DNA of 64,000 nt, from assembly GCF_030035675.1 (NCBI RefSeq), contig NC_084480.1, positions 245,879,981 through 245,943,980 on the forward strand, read 5' to 3'. The stretch is from Rhineura floridana (Eukaryota > Chordata > Lepidosauria > Squamata > Rhineuridae). Positions 9,586 through 20,084 of the stretch are shown here, piece by piece. Positions within the stretch are counted from its first letter, which is position 1; each line of letters starts with the position of its first letter. Below the pieces are notes generated by a model, which searched no databases, was not told the DNA's origin, and was given only the letters and a program-made list of their open reading frames with translations. Made by a program: the position numbers and the translations under genes.

Positions 9586-10547
9586 CCAGAGAGGGTGAAA
9601 ATTGGGAACTGGCAAGAGACTACTGACAAGAGTCTCATACTTCTGTTTGTGTGTTTTGCTTCAGTTATGTGCCTCTCATAGAGCGACTCTCACTAGGCAG
9701 CAAGAGATGACTACCCAAAGCAACTAATTTGGGGCACCATGCAACAAATTATTAGCTATTTTAATTTTTGGTTGTTGTATATTTACTGTCAGGAAGAGGT
9801 ACTTTTGAGATTTTCTGCCTCAAATGCCAACATAACTTTTCAAGCTATGGTACTATGACCTTGACTTGGGGGCAGGGCACCATTTGCTCTTCTGCTTCAA
9901 GTAGCAAAATGGCTTGGGCTGCACCTGCTTGCAGTCATTTCACATACTGGACAACTAACATGGCTTTTTGGTGAAGGGCAAGAGAGAATAAGACTGTTAT
10001 CTCAAAAACAGTTGTGCTTGAGGAAAAGATGGCAAACATGTAGAACTGAACTTTTCTGCAATAATATAGACATTTGCATAGGGTATTTTTTTCTACTCAT
10101 GGAATATTAAATCTTTAAGTCCTAAATCCTTTGTCATCCCCTCCCCCTTGTGCACACCCTATGCATGTAGGTCAAAATGACAACTGGTGTAGTTTGGGAA
10201 TTAACAGAATGAGAGCTGAATTACAACTCAAAAAAGAACTTCCCTGCTGGTGTCTGCTACTGATGTGGGCGGCATTTTGTTAGGGAGAAGTGATGAGAGA
10301 GGGTAATTTGCTGCTGAAACTTTTTATCTGCAACCCCTTCCCTGGCCACTTTTCCCTAGCTGATGGAAGTCAATAAGGAAAAACATGGGGCATTGCACTG
10401 GTAAAGTGGCAAGCATGGAAAACAGCCCCTTCCATCTATCTCCTGCTTCACCTACCCAAATGCACCCCAGCAAATGCTTTGTACATTGACAGCACACATT
10501 TAGTTGGTTTTCTGGTATTTGCTGCTGAAAGTGTAGTTCCATGCTGG

Positions 10548-10608
10548 GTGCAGCTGGGACGTTCTGAGTTCATATCTTACCACAGCCATGAACTCGCTGG
10601 ATGACCTT
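10548..10608 (+). mobile_element. tRNA-derived SINE head fragment
   Basis: GAGTTCATATCTTACCACAG then CCATGAACTCGCTGGATGACC resembles the B-box and downstream part of the Sauria-type SINE. Both ends are missing. Confidence 0.35.
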
Positions 10609-10825
10609 CTGGCCACACCCACGCCAGACATTTATGCCACTTTAAACAGTCATGACTTCCCCCAAAGAATCCTGGCAAGTGTAGTTTGTGACGGGTGCTG
10701 AGTGTTATTAGGCGACTCCTATTCTCCTGACAGAGCTCCAATGTCCAGAATGGTTTAACAGTCAGCCCCTCTTCTCAGACAATTCTGTGGCTGGAGTTCT
10801 GTGGGGGGAATTGGCCTGTCAGGTG
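10609..10825. mobile_element. Short inverted-repeat transposon copy (GGCCACACCCAC family)
   Basis: It begins GGCCACACCCACGCCAGAC and shares CCCAAAGAATCCTGGCAAG and TGTAGTTTGTGACGGGTGC with the copy at 6417-6598. The right end is poorly kept. Confidence 0.55.
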
Positions 10826-10829
10826 TGCT

Positions 10830-10914
10830 TTAACTTGGATTCCTGCATTGAGCAGGGGTGTGGACTCGATGACCTTAAAGGTTCCTTCCAACTCTACTAT
10901 TCTATCATTTTCTG
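10830..10914 (+). mobile_element. CR1 LINE 3' end
   Basis: GGATTCCTGCATTGAGCAGG, GTGTGGACTCGATGACC and CCTTCCAACTCTACTATTCT match the conserved CR1 3' end, which closes with ATTCTATG-like octamers. Coding sequence is absent because of the 5' truncation usual for CR1. Confidence 0.7.
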
Positions 10915-10925
10915 TTAGCTGAGAC

Positions 10926-10966
10926 ATCTCTCTCTCTCACACACACACACTCACTCACTCACACAG
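10926..10966. repeat. Mixed (TC)n / (AC)n / (TCAC)n microsatellite
   Basis: Runs of TC, then AC, then TCAC over about 40 bases. Confidence 0.85.
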
Positions 10967-11379
10967 CCACTGAGCATTTCATAACAGAGCATGCTCAGTA
11001 CTCATTTGGGCTGTTTTGGGAGTCATCCCCTTTCTGTTTTCTCTCTCACTTTTTTGTATTCTGCAACACTTGGGGTTCCCTTTTGCCCACTAATACTCCT
11101 TATTATGTGTGGTATGGATGGTGATACCATGGCTACATAAGCAACAACACTTCCAGCCTGAGCTTCAGAAATAGAGGGAATGACACTCTGACCAGTGGTT
11201 AGTATTTAGATCTGATTGGAAACTGTTCAGTTTGACACAAGGTGGCTATTAAGCATGACCTAAAAGCTGCAATTCCAAGCATACTTACTGGGAAGTAATT
11301 CCCATAGCAGTAAATAGGATTTACTTCTGGGAGTATAGAATCAATCCGTAAGAGTCTCCCAGTAGACACCATACATGTA

Positions 11380-11505
11380 AGCACACGGCTTTTCCCCAAG
11401 AATCTTGGGGACTGTAGTTTACTCCTCACAGAGCTACAATTCCCAGCACCCATAACAAACTACAGTTCCCAGGATTCTTTTTTGGGGTGGTGGTGGAAAT
11501 ATGCT
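11380..11505. mobile_element. Short inverted-repeat transposon fragment (CCCAAGAATC...GATTC)
   Basis: CCCCAAGAATCTTGGGGACTG with GTAGTTTACTCCTCACAGAG is inverted against ACTACAGTTCCCAGGATTC. The wording is the same as in the 6417 family, here as a compact palindrome. Confidence 0.5.
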
Positions 11506-12410
11506 TTAAATCTGTCATGTGTATTCAACTTTGGTGAGATAATAGCTGAAGGTAATCAGCCCAAAATGATAACAAATAATCAGTAGGCATTCCCAAAAGA
11601 CATTCAAACAGTGGGTAAAAAAAAGTGAGAATTACAGAGGCAAACACAGAATGCAGTTAAGCAATAAAGGAGACACCTTTGTCTCTGCTCTCTCCCTCCT
11701 GAGCCAGGAGGGCAACTCCCAAACCTGAGTGTTGCGCCTCCAAGTTAGTTAGAACTAGGTATGCCTTTCCTATCTACTATGTATTTCTATAAATAAAATA
11801 GCTTTTCTTAATTTACTAAGTCTTAAGTCTCAGTGATCTCAGTGCAGGGTAAAAGCCTGCCACTTAGGTAAACGCACACATTGGCACACACACATATCAG
11901 ACTGTTGACAATCTCTGCTAATATCTATACAAATTTACATAACATGCATCACCTGAACTCACATGATCTAGAGTTACCTTAGATCTTGCAACATTTGCAA
12001 ATGAGAAGCAATAGGGTTTTATATTAGTTCTGATTGTCTGTTGGGCTATCATAGGGTATGTATTTTTTGCCTTTTCTATGGCAAAAACTCCAACTTCAGT
12101 GGAATTTATGTGATGTGTTCTAACCATTTGAATGTGCTAATGAATGCTTTATTCTTTCATCAGAACTTTAGCAGTAGTACTAAAATACTAATAAAAAAGG
12201 GAAAGAGAAAAGATACTTTACATACATCATTCAGCTGTATTGTTAATTATAGATATAGATATAAAGGATAAATGGCATTTTGTCAAAAGTATTTTTGCCT
12301 ACATTTTATACCTCCTCCTTGGTTTTCCAAGCTTGGCATGGAATGCTTGTCATACAGAATTAATTTGAAATGCTGCATTATCATAATCATCTTCTTCAAA
12401 AAAAAAAAAT

Positions 12411-12530
12411 GTACTGCCTTCAAGTTGATTCCGACTTATGGTGACCCTATGAATAGAGTTTTCATGGGAGGCAGTGACTGGCCCAAGGTCACCCAGTGAG
12501 CTTCATGGCTATGTGGGGATTCGAACCCTT
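12411..12530 (-). mobile_element. Sauria-type SINE, internally shortened
   Basis: It reads TACTGCCTTCAAGTTGATTC, CGACTTATGGTGACCCTATG, then jumps to GAGGCAGTGACTGGCCCAAG and the reversed B box GGGGATTCGAACCC. The CAGAGGTGGTTTACC middle is missing. It lies inside the hAT element. Confidence 0.75.
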
Positions 12531-12794
12531 CTACTACCCCCTGTGTGTGTATGTTTAGTTTTAATATTGTTTTAGGCTACTTAGATGTGAAGCAGCCAAG
12601 GCCAGCACCTTGTAGGCATTTTTTTAAAAAAGTAACTGAAATGTAATTGTAGTGATTACTTTTGAGAAAAAGTAAAGTAATCAGTTACTTTCAGAGCAAT
12701 TGTAATTGTAACGGTAATTACTACTTTTTGGCCAAGTAATTGTAACTGTAATTTATTACTTTTTAAAAGTAATTTTCCAAGCTCTGGCTCAAGT

Positions 12795-13140
12795 GCAGAT
12801 TTTTGGCCAGCTATTCCACAGAAAACCCATGTACCTTCCAATGAAGACTGACATATTCTTGATCAACAAATAGATGCTTTCTTGAACATAAAGGGATAAC
12901 AAACATACCAGCTTAGCTCAGTAGGAGAGCCTGCTTGTTACAGCTCTGGGGTTGCAACAGGTCAACGTTTTGCTTCAGAGGAAAAAAACAAAGCATTATA
13001 TGCCACAGGGTCAGGCCAAATTACATGTTGCGTTACTCAGACTTTTAAAAAACCCATGCTTATACTGGCCTCTTCTATTCTGAAGAGAAAGCACCTGAAC
13101 CCTAATCCAGATAGTGGTTATGGTACCTCTGAAAGCAAAT
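12795..13140. other. Unassigned stretch
   Basis: About 345 bases. A short TAGCTCAGTAGGAGAG word near 12915 resembles a tRNA A box, but no cloverleaf follows. Nothing else is recognised. Confidence 0.35.
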
Positions 13141-13495
13141 GTTTATTTTAAAAATGTTTTAAATTTTTTAAAAAATATTAAATTATCTCTGGGCACTTCT
13201 TTCCAAAGGAGCCCAGGGCAGCAAACACATCTGAAGTAAAATACAATTAAAATATAATAAAAAACATTAAAAACATTTTAAAAAATCTAAAGACCAAAAA
13301 ACACGATGACGCATACAACCAAATCATGTGTCTTGATAGGCCTGCTGAAACAAACGTTTTCAGCCGGCATCTATAAGAATACAACGATGATGCCTGCCTA
13401 ATGTCAATAGGCAGAGAGTTCCAAAGTGCAGGAGCTGTCACGCTAAACACCTGACTCCTTACAAATGCAGAACAGACATTATGTGGCAAATAGCA
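13141..13495 (-). mobile_element. L2-type LINE 3' end with the last part of the Pol frame
   Basis: On the minus strand the frame includes VFSVTAPALWNSLPIDIRQA and a downstream RLKTFV, the conserved C-terminus of L2/CR1-group Pol. It is followed by a 3' end whose reverse reads AGCCCAGGGCAGC and A/T-rich tail sequence. 5' truncated. Confidence 0.7.
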
Positions 13496-14217
13496 GCCTA
13501 GGCAGGGTGGTTTTCAGCAGGAAACTGTTGTGGGTCCTCAATGTGGATCAGGTAGCTTGGAGGGGAGAGACTTCCAAGAGGAAGAGGAGCCCTATGTTTC
13601 TAGGTCTGTTGTATCTTTTTAGTGCAACATGTGAGACAATTGTTCTCTAAAAACAAATGTCCTGAGATTTAGGCTATGCTCACAGTAGTTGTTTCAAAAG
13701 CAGCAAGACCCTTTCATCTTGGTCTGAGGTTTGAAATGTATTTGCCCATGGCTGCACATATCTCCCTTCCCCACTGCTGATGTCAGACCTTTGAGGACTG
13801 TCCACAGCAAAGCGTTGGGCCAATTACTGTCTCTGCCTGAGCTACAGCAAAGCATTTCCATTGGACACACCTCAGAGTGGCAATGGGGTTGATGGCCCTT
13901 CAGTTGTGAAGCCTGTGTGAAGCTGACTTCAGGGTAAAATGCACTCGAACTCTAATTTCCCAGGTTTCTGAGTAAAAAGGAGCAGAGTTTGACTAACGTT
14001 GTGTGCCCCTGGTTTTATAAAACAGAGGTGGAGATGAGCTGAAACCAGCAAAACTGCAATTGTGTCTCCAGCCTTAGCTTTACCAATCTGCTTCCCAGCT
14101 TACTTATTTAGAGACTGATAAAGAGTTAGGAGGCTTAGCTCCCAGTTGCTGCTCATTCAGCTAAGGTTTTATTTGTAGGCCATAATTGCCTTGGGGATGC
14201 AGTGATAAGAAGGATGG
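13496..14217. other. Unassigned stretch
   Basis: About 720 bases without recognised gene or repeat. Confidence 0.45.
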
Positions 14218-14225
14218 CCCACTGG

Positions 14226-14513
14226 CAGGGCCAGCGCCAGGCATGACTGGGCCCTTGGGTACCAGCCTGCCCTGGGCCCACAGAGCCATAGCCCAACCCC
14301 CCCATAAAGGTGGCACAGAGCTAGTAAGCCTGCCCACGTGTCCCACCTACCTCTCCCGTCCCTGTGAATGACATGCATCGGGTTCCGATGCCACGGATCG
14401 CGGAACAGGAGCACTATTGTCCCACCCCATGGAGGGGGCCCTTTAGGGACCCCTGTGGGCTGCAGGGGCCCTTGGCCAGGGCCTGACCTGGCTGCCCTCG
14501 GGCACCGGCCCTG
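14226..14513. mobile_element. hAT-type miniature element (CAGGGCCAGC ends), 288 bp
   Basis: It starts CAGGGCCAGCGCCAGG and ends GGGCACCGGCCCTG. An exact 8-bp duplication CCCACTGG flanks it (14218-14225, 14514-14521). GC-rich, no transposase. The element at 35904-36425 belongs to the same family. Open frames of 60-176 codons across it are compositional. Confidence 0.85.
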
Positions 14514-14521
14514 CCCACTGG

Positions 14522-15775
14522 CCTGTGTGCCATCACCTGCCAGAGAAGAGTCACTAGGAAGTTGCATCCACCTCCCTCTCAGGAGAAACACTAGGAAGAA
14601 CAGCTGCTGGGAACACATACCAGAAAAAAGTCCACTATGACATCTAGTAGTCTTGAGACTGCAGAAGCAAGTGGAAGCATACAGCCAAAGGATGGGCACT
14701 GGGTACTTGTACTATGTCTCTTCAAGCAAGACCATCAGCAAGGGCAGATCAGCCTGGAGTTCTGGACCCAACTGGATATAAAGGCTGATAACAGCTCACC
14801 ATTTTGTTCTGGCCTTGTCCACCTGATATCCCTTTTCTACCTTTTCCCTCCACTGCCCTACCCTTCTGTGTCTTGTATTTTTTGTTGTTAAGCCAGAGGG
14901 CGGGGGTATGTTTTCATTTTTGATTGATGTGTCGCTTTCGGAGACATTTGTCTCAAAAGTGGGATAAAAATATAAATAAAAATATGTGTCATCCAAGGTT
15001 GAAAAGTGGTAAACATTTGACCTACCCCAACAAAAATTATCACCCCTTTTTTTACAAACGAGAGACCATTTATTTTCCTGTTACGGATAAGGCACCTGCT
15101 GGAATTTGGCACTGAGAGCAGAATTCTGCATCTTAAGGATCTCAGCTTTGGGGGGAGGGCATTAAACACCCTTTTGAAAATGGACTATAGTAGTAAAATC
15201 TCACAAGCTAAGCAGGGAGCTAAGCAAGTGTTCCAGAGCCAAGGAGTGTGGCTTCATAGCTTGTATAGCTCCTTGTCCCTTGCTTCCACCTTGGCAATTA
15301 GGAGAAAACGTATGCAAATTAATTTTGCATCTTTTATACATATAAATGAATTTAACACTCCCTTACTACCGCACAGCTGCAACTGAATTTAATAATTCAC
15401 AAATACAGGCCTAGAGTCCTAGTGTTAAGGAATGCACTATGAGTTTCTGCCAGCACAGACTTGTCGCTGGTGTTGCTAAAACAAAATTTGAGCTAAGATT
15501 CATTTCAAGTCTTTACATGCTTCCAGTGGAAAGTTTGCTGGCAGCTGTTGTCATCATTAGCCTTGTGGCTATATTTTTCCCCCTTGAAGTATCTTGCATC
15601 TCATTGAAGCTTAACGCTTGTTAAACTGGGAGGAGACGTTGGGTGATCTGCCAGCCTCAGACAACAAAGTGCTATTTTCTCCTGCTGTACATTTTGCTTT
15701 ATGAATTATGGTAAGCATATATGGAACGTCGCCTATCCCACCCTTGCCAAGACTTTAGAGTTAGACAATATAGGG
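14522..15775. other. Repeat-poor stretch
   Basis: About 1.25 kb with no repeat that I recognise and no exon-like frame. It contains the octamer palindrome at 15312-15330. Confidence 0.4.
15312..15330. promoter_or_regulatory. Candidate palindromic POU/homeodomain site
   Basis: ATGCAAATTAATTTTGCAT is nearly self-complementary and holds the octamer ATGCAAAT, a TAATT core and ATTTTGCAT. POU factors bind ATGCAAAT, including paired copies. It lies in repeat-poor DNA. Function is inference from motif only. Confidence 0.3.
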
Positions 15776-15962
15776 CAGTAGTGTTCAACATATTCAAACA
15801 ATGGACTCACTTTTAGCCCAAACAAGCCTTTGGGGGATGAATTTCTTAAAAATTTTAACCATGCATTTGTGTGGTAGTAGTGCTGCTGTTGCAACCCACC
15901 TTAGATCAGGCCATGACCCAGTAGCGTGTCTTGAGTCCTGACCCACCAGTTGAAAACCAGTG
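15776..15962. mobile_element. hAT-like miniature element (CAGTGGTTTTCAAC ends), old
   Basis: It starts CAGTAGTGTTCAAC and ends GTTGAAAACCAGTG, inverted ends resembling Charlie-type hATs (CAGTGGTTCTCAAC). The interior reversed contains GTGGGTCAGGACTC. Flanks ATATAGGG and ATGCAGAG match only partly, fitting an old insertion. Confidence 0.55.
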
Positions 15963-16227
15963 ATGCAGAGAAACAATAAAGGGCCTTAACAATGCTGTTG
16001 AATTTTTTTTAAATTCTAGGTCTTGAGCGTTTACTAACATTTGCAGAGGGAACATTTGGGGAGCAACGCTTCCTTGGAGAGTATAAAGGTTTATTTTACA
16101 CACACATTTTGGGGTTCTTTTCAGAAACACTATTATTTTTTAAGAGTAACTTATAAACATTTCTGTTTATCCAGGCATTTGATGACTGAAAGTCCTGTCC
16201 ATGCCAATCCTGAAATTATTTGTTTAA

Positions 16228-16405
16228 AACTTTTATTTATTTATTTATTTATTATATTTATACCCTGCCTTTCTTTCACCATGGAACCCAAGGCGGCATA
16301 CGTGTAGTTCCCAGGTGGTCTCCCATCCAGGCACTGAGCAGACACAGACCTGCTTAGCTTCAGTAAGGTGGTGGCCTCATGTGCCTTCAGACCATAGCCT
16401 GGGAC
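16228..16405 (-). mobile_element. 5S-rRNA-derived SINE (SINE3 class, 5S-Sauria-like)
   Basis: The minus strand reads GAAGCTAAGCAGGTCTGTGT, then GCCTGGATGGGAGACCACCT and GGGAACTAC, matching the internal promoter half of 5S rRNA (AAGCTAAGCAGGGTC ... GGATGGGAGACC). The 3' part, CGCCTTGGG then AAAGGCAGGGTATAAATAT and ATAAATAAATAA, is the same kind of tail as the L2 3' ends here. It is a retroposon, not a 5S gene: the 5' third of 5S is missing. Confidence 0.8.
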
Positions 16406-16409
16406 CGAA

Positions 16410-16760
16410 TAGGTGGTTAAGAAGGTTTTACACTGTTTTTAGAAGATTGTCTTTAACTGGTTTTAAAGGTTTTTAATAATATTCTTTTAGTATTGATGTG
16501 TTTGCTGTCCTGGGCTCCTTTGGAGGAAGGGCAGAATAAAATTTAATAAATTATCATTATTATAATTTATATTGATTTTTTACCCACTCTTCACCATACG
16601 GTCCCAGGGCAGGTTACAATTGTGATTCCAAATTCACATTACTTTTAAATATTCCTGACAAACTCATACAAGCACGCAATTGTTTGCCCCTGGGCTCCTA
16701 TTGGGAAGAAGGGCAGGATATAAATCTAATAAATAAATATTAAATAAATAAATCTACAAT
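16410..16760 (+). mobile_element. Cluster of L2-type LINE 3' tails
   Basis: Two plus-strand tails read GTCCTGGGCTCCTTTGGAGG with AAGGGCAGAATAAAA (16500-16560), and CCCCTGGGCTCCTATTGG with AAGGGCAGGATATAAATC (16685-16745). A minus-strand remnant lies between them (GGTCCCAGGGCAGG, 16602). All are 5'-truncated and non-coding. Confidence 0.65.
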
Positions 16761-17139
16761 TAAATTCTACATTAATTAATGTGAAATAAATAGCGCTTCT
16801 TCTGCTTTATAATCACCAACATAATCACTATCTCTTACCGCTCTTTAATTAGTCTAATTACAAGGGCAAATATGTTTAAGATAATAATAATAATAATAAA
16901 ATTTTATTTGTTAGTCACCCATCTGTCCGAATTAACGGACACTCTGGGCGACGTACAACAATACAAAATACAATATAAAACAATATACAGTCAACAAATC
17001 ACAACATCAACATCAATTCATCTAAAACTGTCTTTCAATTAATACACTATAAAAACTAGTCCGCCCCAGAAATCCCATAGGCCTGCCTGAATAGCCAGGT
17101 CTTTAAGGCTCGGCGAAAAACCATCAGGGAGGAGGCATG

Positions 17140-18840
17140 TCAGAGGTCAAAAGGAAGCAAGTTCCAGAGGGTGGGGGCCACGATCGAAAATGCCCTCTCT
17201 CTGGTCCGCACCAGCCTAGCTGTTTTCACCGGTGGGACCGAGAGAAGGTCTTGTGAGGCTGATCTTGTTTGGCGGCATAATTGGTGATACTGGAGGCGTT
17301 CCTTCAGATAAACTGGGCCAAAACCATATAGGGTTTTAAAGGTCAGTACCAACACCTTGAATTGGGCCCGGTAAACAACTGGTAACCAGTGTAGATCTAC
17401 GAACACTGGGGTGATATGATCCCAGCGACAGCTCTGCTTTATCAAGTGTGCCGCCGCATTCTGTACCAGCTGAAATTTCCGGACCGTTTTCAAGGGTAAC
17501 CCCATGTAGAGCGCATTACAGTAGTCTAAGCGAGAGGAGACCAGGGCATGTATCACTCGTGGGAGCAGATGTACAGGAAGGTAGGGTCGCAGCCTCTGTA
17601 CCAGATGTAATTGATACCAAGCTGCCCGGCTCACTGCCGAAACCTGAGCCTCCATGGACAGCTGGGAGTCAAGAATGACCCCGAGGCTGCGGACCTGGTC
17701 CTTCAGGGGTAATCTCACCCCATTAAGCACCAAGTCTAAATTTCCCAACCTTCTCTTATCACCCACAAGCAACACCTCGGTCTTGTCGGGGTTTAGCTTC
17801 AGCCTGTTCTCTCCCATCCATCCACTTACGGACTCCAGGCATTTGGACAAGGTATTCACAGCCAACTCTGGTGAGGACTTAAATGAGAGATAGAGCTGAG
17901 TGTCATCCGCATATTGGTGACACTGCAACCCAAAACTCCTGATGATGGCTCCCAGCAGTTTCACATAGATGTTGAATAGTATGGGGGAGAGGATAGAACC
18001 CTGTGGCACTCCACAATTGAGAGGCCAAGGGTCTGAAACCTCATCCCCCAATGCTACCTGTTGATGTCTACCGGAGAGATAGGAACGGAACCACCATAAA
18101 ACAGTGCCCCCTATTCCCAATCCGTCCAGGCAGTTTAAAAGGATACCGTGGTCAACGGTATCGAAAGCCGCTGAGAGATCCAGGAGGACGAGGAACGTGT
18201 ATTCTCCCCTATCCAACGCCCTCCTCATATCATCCACCAGAGCGACCAAGGCTGTTTCAGTTCCGTGTCCAGTCCTGAAGCCCGATTGGAAAGGATCTAA
18301 GTAATCTGCTTCATCCAAGTGTGTCTGTAACTGTTTAGCCACCACTCGCTCAATCACCTTGCCCAAGAATGGTAAATTAGAGACTGGGCGGAAGTTGTTC
18401 AACTCTTGGGGATCCAAGGAGTACTTTTTCAAGATGGGCTTTATCACTGCCTCCTTGAGGGCTGATGGCATTGCACCCTCTTCCAAGGACGCATTTACCA
18501 CTGCCTTGATCCCTTTGCCCAGTCTCTCTTTGAAGCTCATAACTAGCCACGAAGGGCAAGGATCAAGCAAGCAAGTGGTTGGCTTCACAGTAGAGAACAC
18601 CTTGTCCACTTCCTCAGAGAGAAGAGGCTGAAACCGATCCCAGCAGACCGGAATGCAACTGGCCGACTCTGGACCACTACCTGTAACCACGGCGTGCGGA
18701 ATCATGCTCTTCAGGCGCTCGATTTTATCGGCAAAGTGTTTAGCAAATGTGTCACAGGAGCTTTGGAATGCTCCATAGGTTCCTGAGCAACTGGACCGAC
18801 CAGGCTTCGGACCACTTGGAACAACCTCCTGGGACAGCAC
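17140..18840 (-). pseudogene. L2 reverse transcriptase part of ORF2
   Basis: An open frame of 566 codons. RT motifs are DLSAAFDTVD (221-230), GVPQGS (277-282) and the catalytic YADD (310-313). The thumb and C-terminal parts follow (LGVILDSQLS, SRLDYCNALYMGLP, LHWLPVVYRAQFKVL, near the end AFSIVAPTLWNLLPFDL). In intact L2 the RT is fused to the upstream endonuclease. Here the reading frame changes around 18730-18745, where the endonuclease frame runs on into out-of-frame sequence while this frame reads FAKHFADKIERL. Apart from that it looks whole, suggesting a fairly recent copy. Confidence 0.85.
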
Positions 18841-20084
18841 TCTGCCGATGCAATAGAGGCAGCAAAGAATTGCCTCTTTGCTGCCTTTGTTGCCAGCTGG
18901 TAGGCCGCTATTGCCGCTCTAACCAGTGTCCGATCGTCTTCAGAGCGAGATTTCCGCCACCGGCGTTCTAGTCGTCTCACCTCCTGTCTCAGACCGAGTA
19001 ACCGTGGTGTATACCAGGGTGCAGTCTGAGTTCTATTCAGGGGGAGAGGACGTTTTGGGGCCACCCAGTCTATCGCCCTAGTGATCTCCCTGTTCCACTC
19101 CATCACCAGGGTCTCGACCGGGCGTCCTTCAGTCAGCTCCAAATCACCCAGCGCATTCAGGAATCCCTTAGGCTCCATCAGGCGTCTGGGGCAGACCATC
19201 CTAATAGGTCCTTGTCCCCTGCGGAGGGTATGCGGCATTGAGAGATCCATATTCACCAGGTAGTGATCTGACCATGACAAGGGGTTAGAAGAAACAGTCC
19301 CCATTTTCAGAACACTTCCCTCCTCTCCCGAGACAAACACAAGGTCAATAGTATGACCGGCTACATGGGTGGGACCCATATTACTTAGGTGCAGTTCCCA
19401 AGAAGTCATGGTTTCAATGAAATCCCGAGGGGCTCCAGTGAGAGTAGTCTTAGCGTGCACGTTGAAATCCCCCAAAACTAATAAGTTTGGGGAGAACAAC
19501 TGCACACCCGAGACCACCTTGAGCACCTCGGTCAGGGAGTCTGCCGTGCAGCGGGGTGGGCAGTACACAACCAGAATCCCTAAACTGCCCTTTGGTCCCA
19601 ACCTCCAGTACATACAATCAACAAACTTGGTCTCGTGGAGAGGAGGTCTGGTGAAAACCAAGGACTCCCGATAGATAACTGCCACTTCCCCTCCCTGTCT
19701 ACCGATCCTCGGCTGCTGTGCGTATTGGAAACCAGCTGGGCACATGGCCTCAAGTATGGGAGCTGAGGCCTCATCCAGCCAGGTCTCCGTAATACACACC
19801 AGGTCTGTGTTCTCATCCAGGATAAGATCATGGATGAGCGATGTTTTCTGAACTACAGACCTGGCGTTACACAACAGCAGTTGAAGATTGGATGGAGTCT
19901 TACATCCCACAGTTATCTTCTGGTTGTGGACAGGCCCGGAACAGGGGACGGGTATAATGCATCTATCCCTTGTTCCCCTACACTGGCGTGGCCTGCCACC
20001 CACACCTCTCCAGGATCTGCCACCTAGCCTTGTAATATCATGGCTCCCCACCCCTCCCACAGTACTCCGCTCTGGCCTGCACAT
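18711..20084 (-). pseudogene. L2 APE-type endonuclease part of ORF2
   Basis: The frame of 457 codons carries the apurinic-endonuclease motifs in order: LLLCNARSVVQK (69-80), ITETWL with the metal-binding Glu (98-103), LVVYCPPR (171-178), LVLGDFNVH (202-210), HTIDLVF (244-250) and WSDHYLV with catalytic Asp-His (271-277). The endonuclease nicks target DNA to prime reverse transcription. A linker rich in Arg and Trp follows, and the frame is lost near 18740 by a frameshift just before the RT domain. Its start is taken from the first Met after the CpG-rich leader and is uncertain. Confidence 0.85.

Larger units (their letters stand above)
8371..12786. mobile_element. 4.4-kb hAT-type element without recognisable transposase
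   Basis: The element starts CAGAGCTTGGAAGTAACT and ends AGTAATTTTCCAAGCTCTG, inverted ends of the hAT type. It is flanked by an exact 8-bp duplication GCTCAAGT (8363-8370 and 12787-12794), the hAT hallmark. Both subterminal zones (8381-8540 and 12620-12770) are dense in GTAAC/GTAAT/TTACT words, as in Tol2/Ac-like hATs. The same ends occur on a 116-bp element at 52005-52120. No frame resembling a hAT transposase is present. The interior holds a minisatellite, a CR1 tail, a SINE and short inverted-repeat copies. It may be a decayed element with later insertions, or two hAT ends that moved host DNA. Confidence 0.8.

Noticed and set aside
8676-9681. Long overlapping open frames of 240-320 codons on both strands
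   Set aside because: All are translations of the 32-bp minisatellite, repetitive in every frame and on both strands; no codon bias or domain.
12910-12965. tRNA-like stretch with TAGCTCAGTAGGAGAG
   Set aside because: Only an A-box-like word; no matching B box or stems.
14169-14699. 176-codon minus-strand frame
   Set aside because: It spans a GC-rich hAT miniature element and its flanks; no domain.
16310-16400. 5S rRNA gene
   Set aside because: Only the internal promoter half of 5S is present and it is fused to an L2-like tail; it is a SINE.
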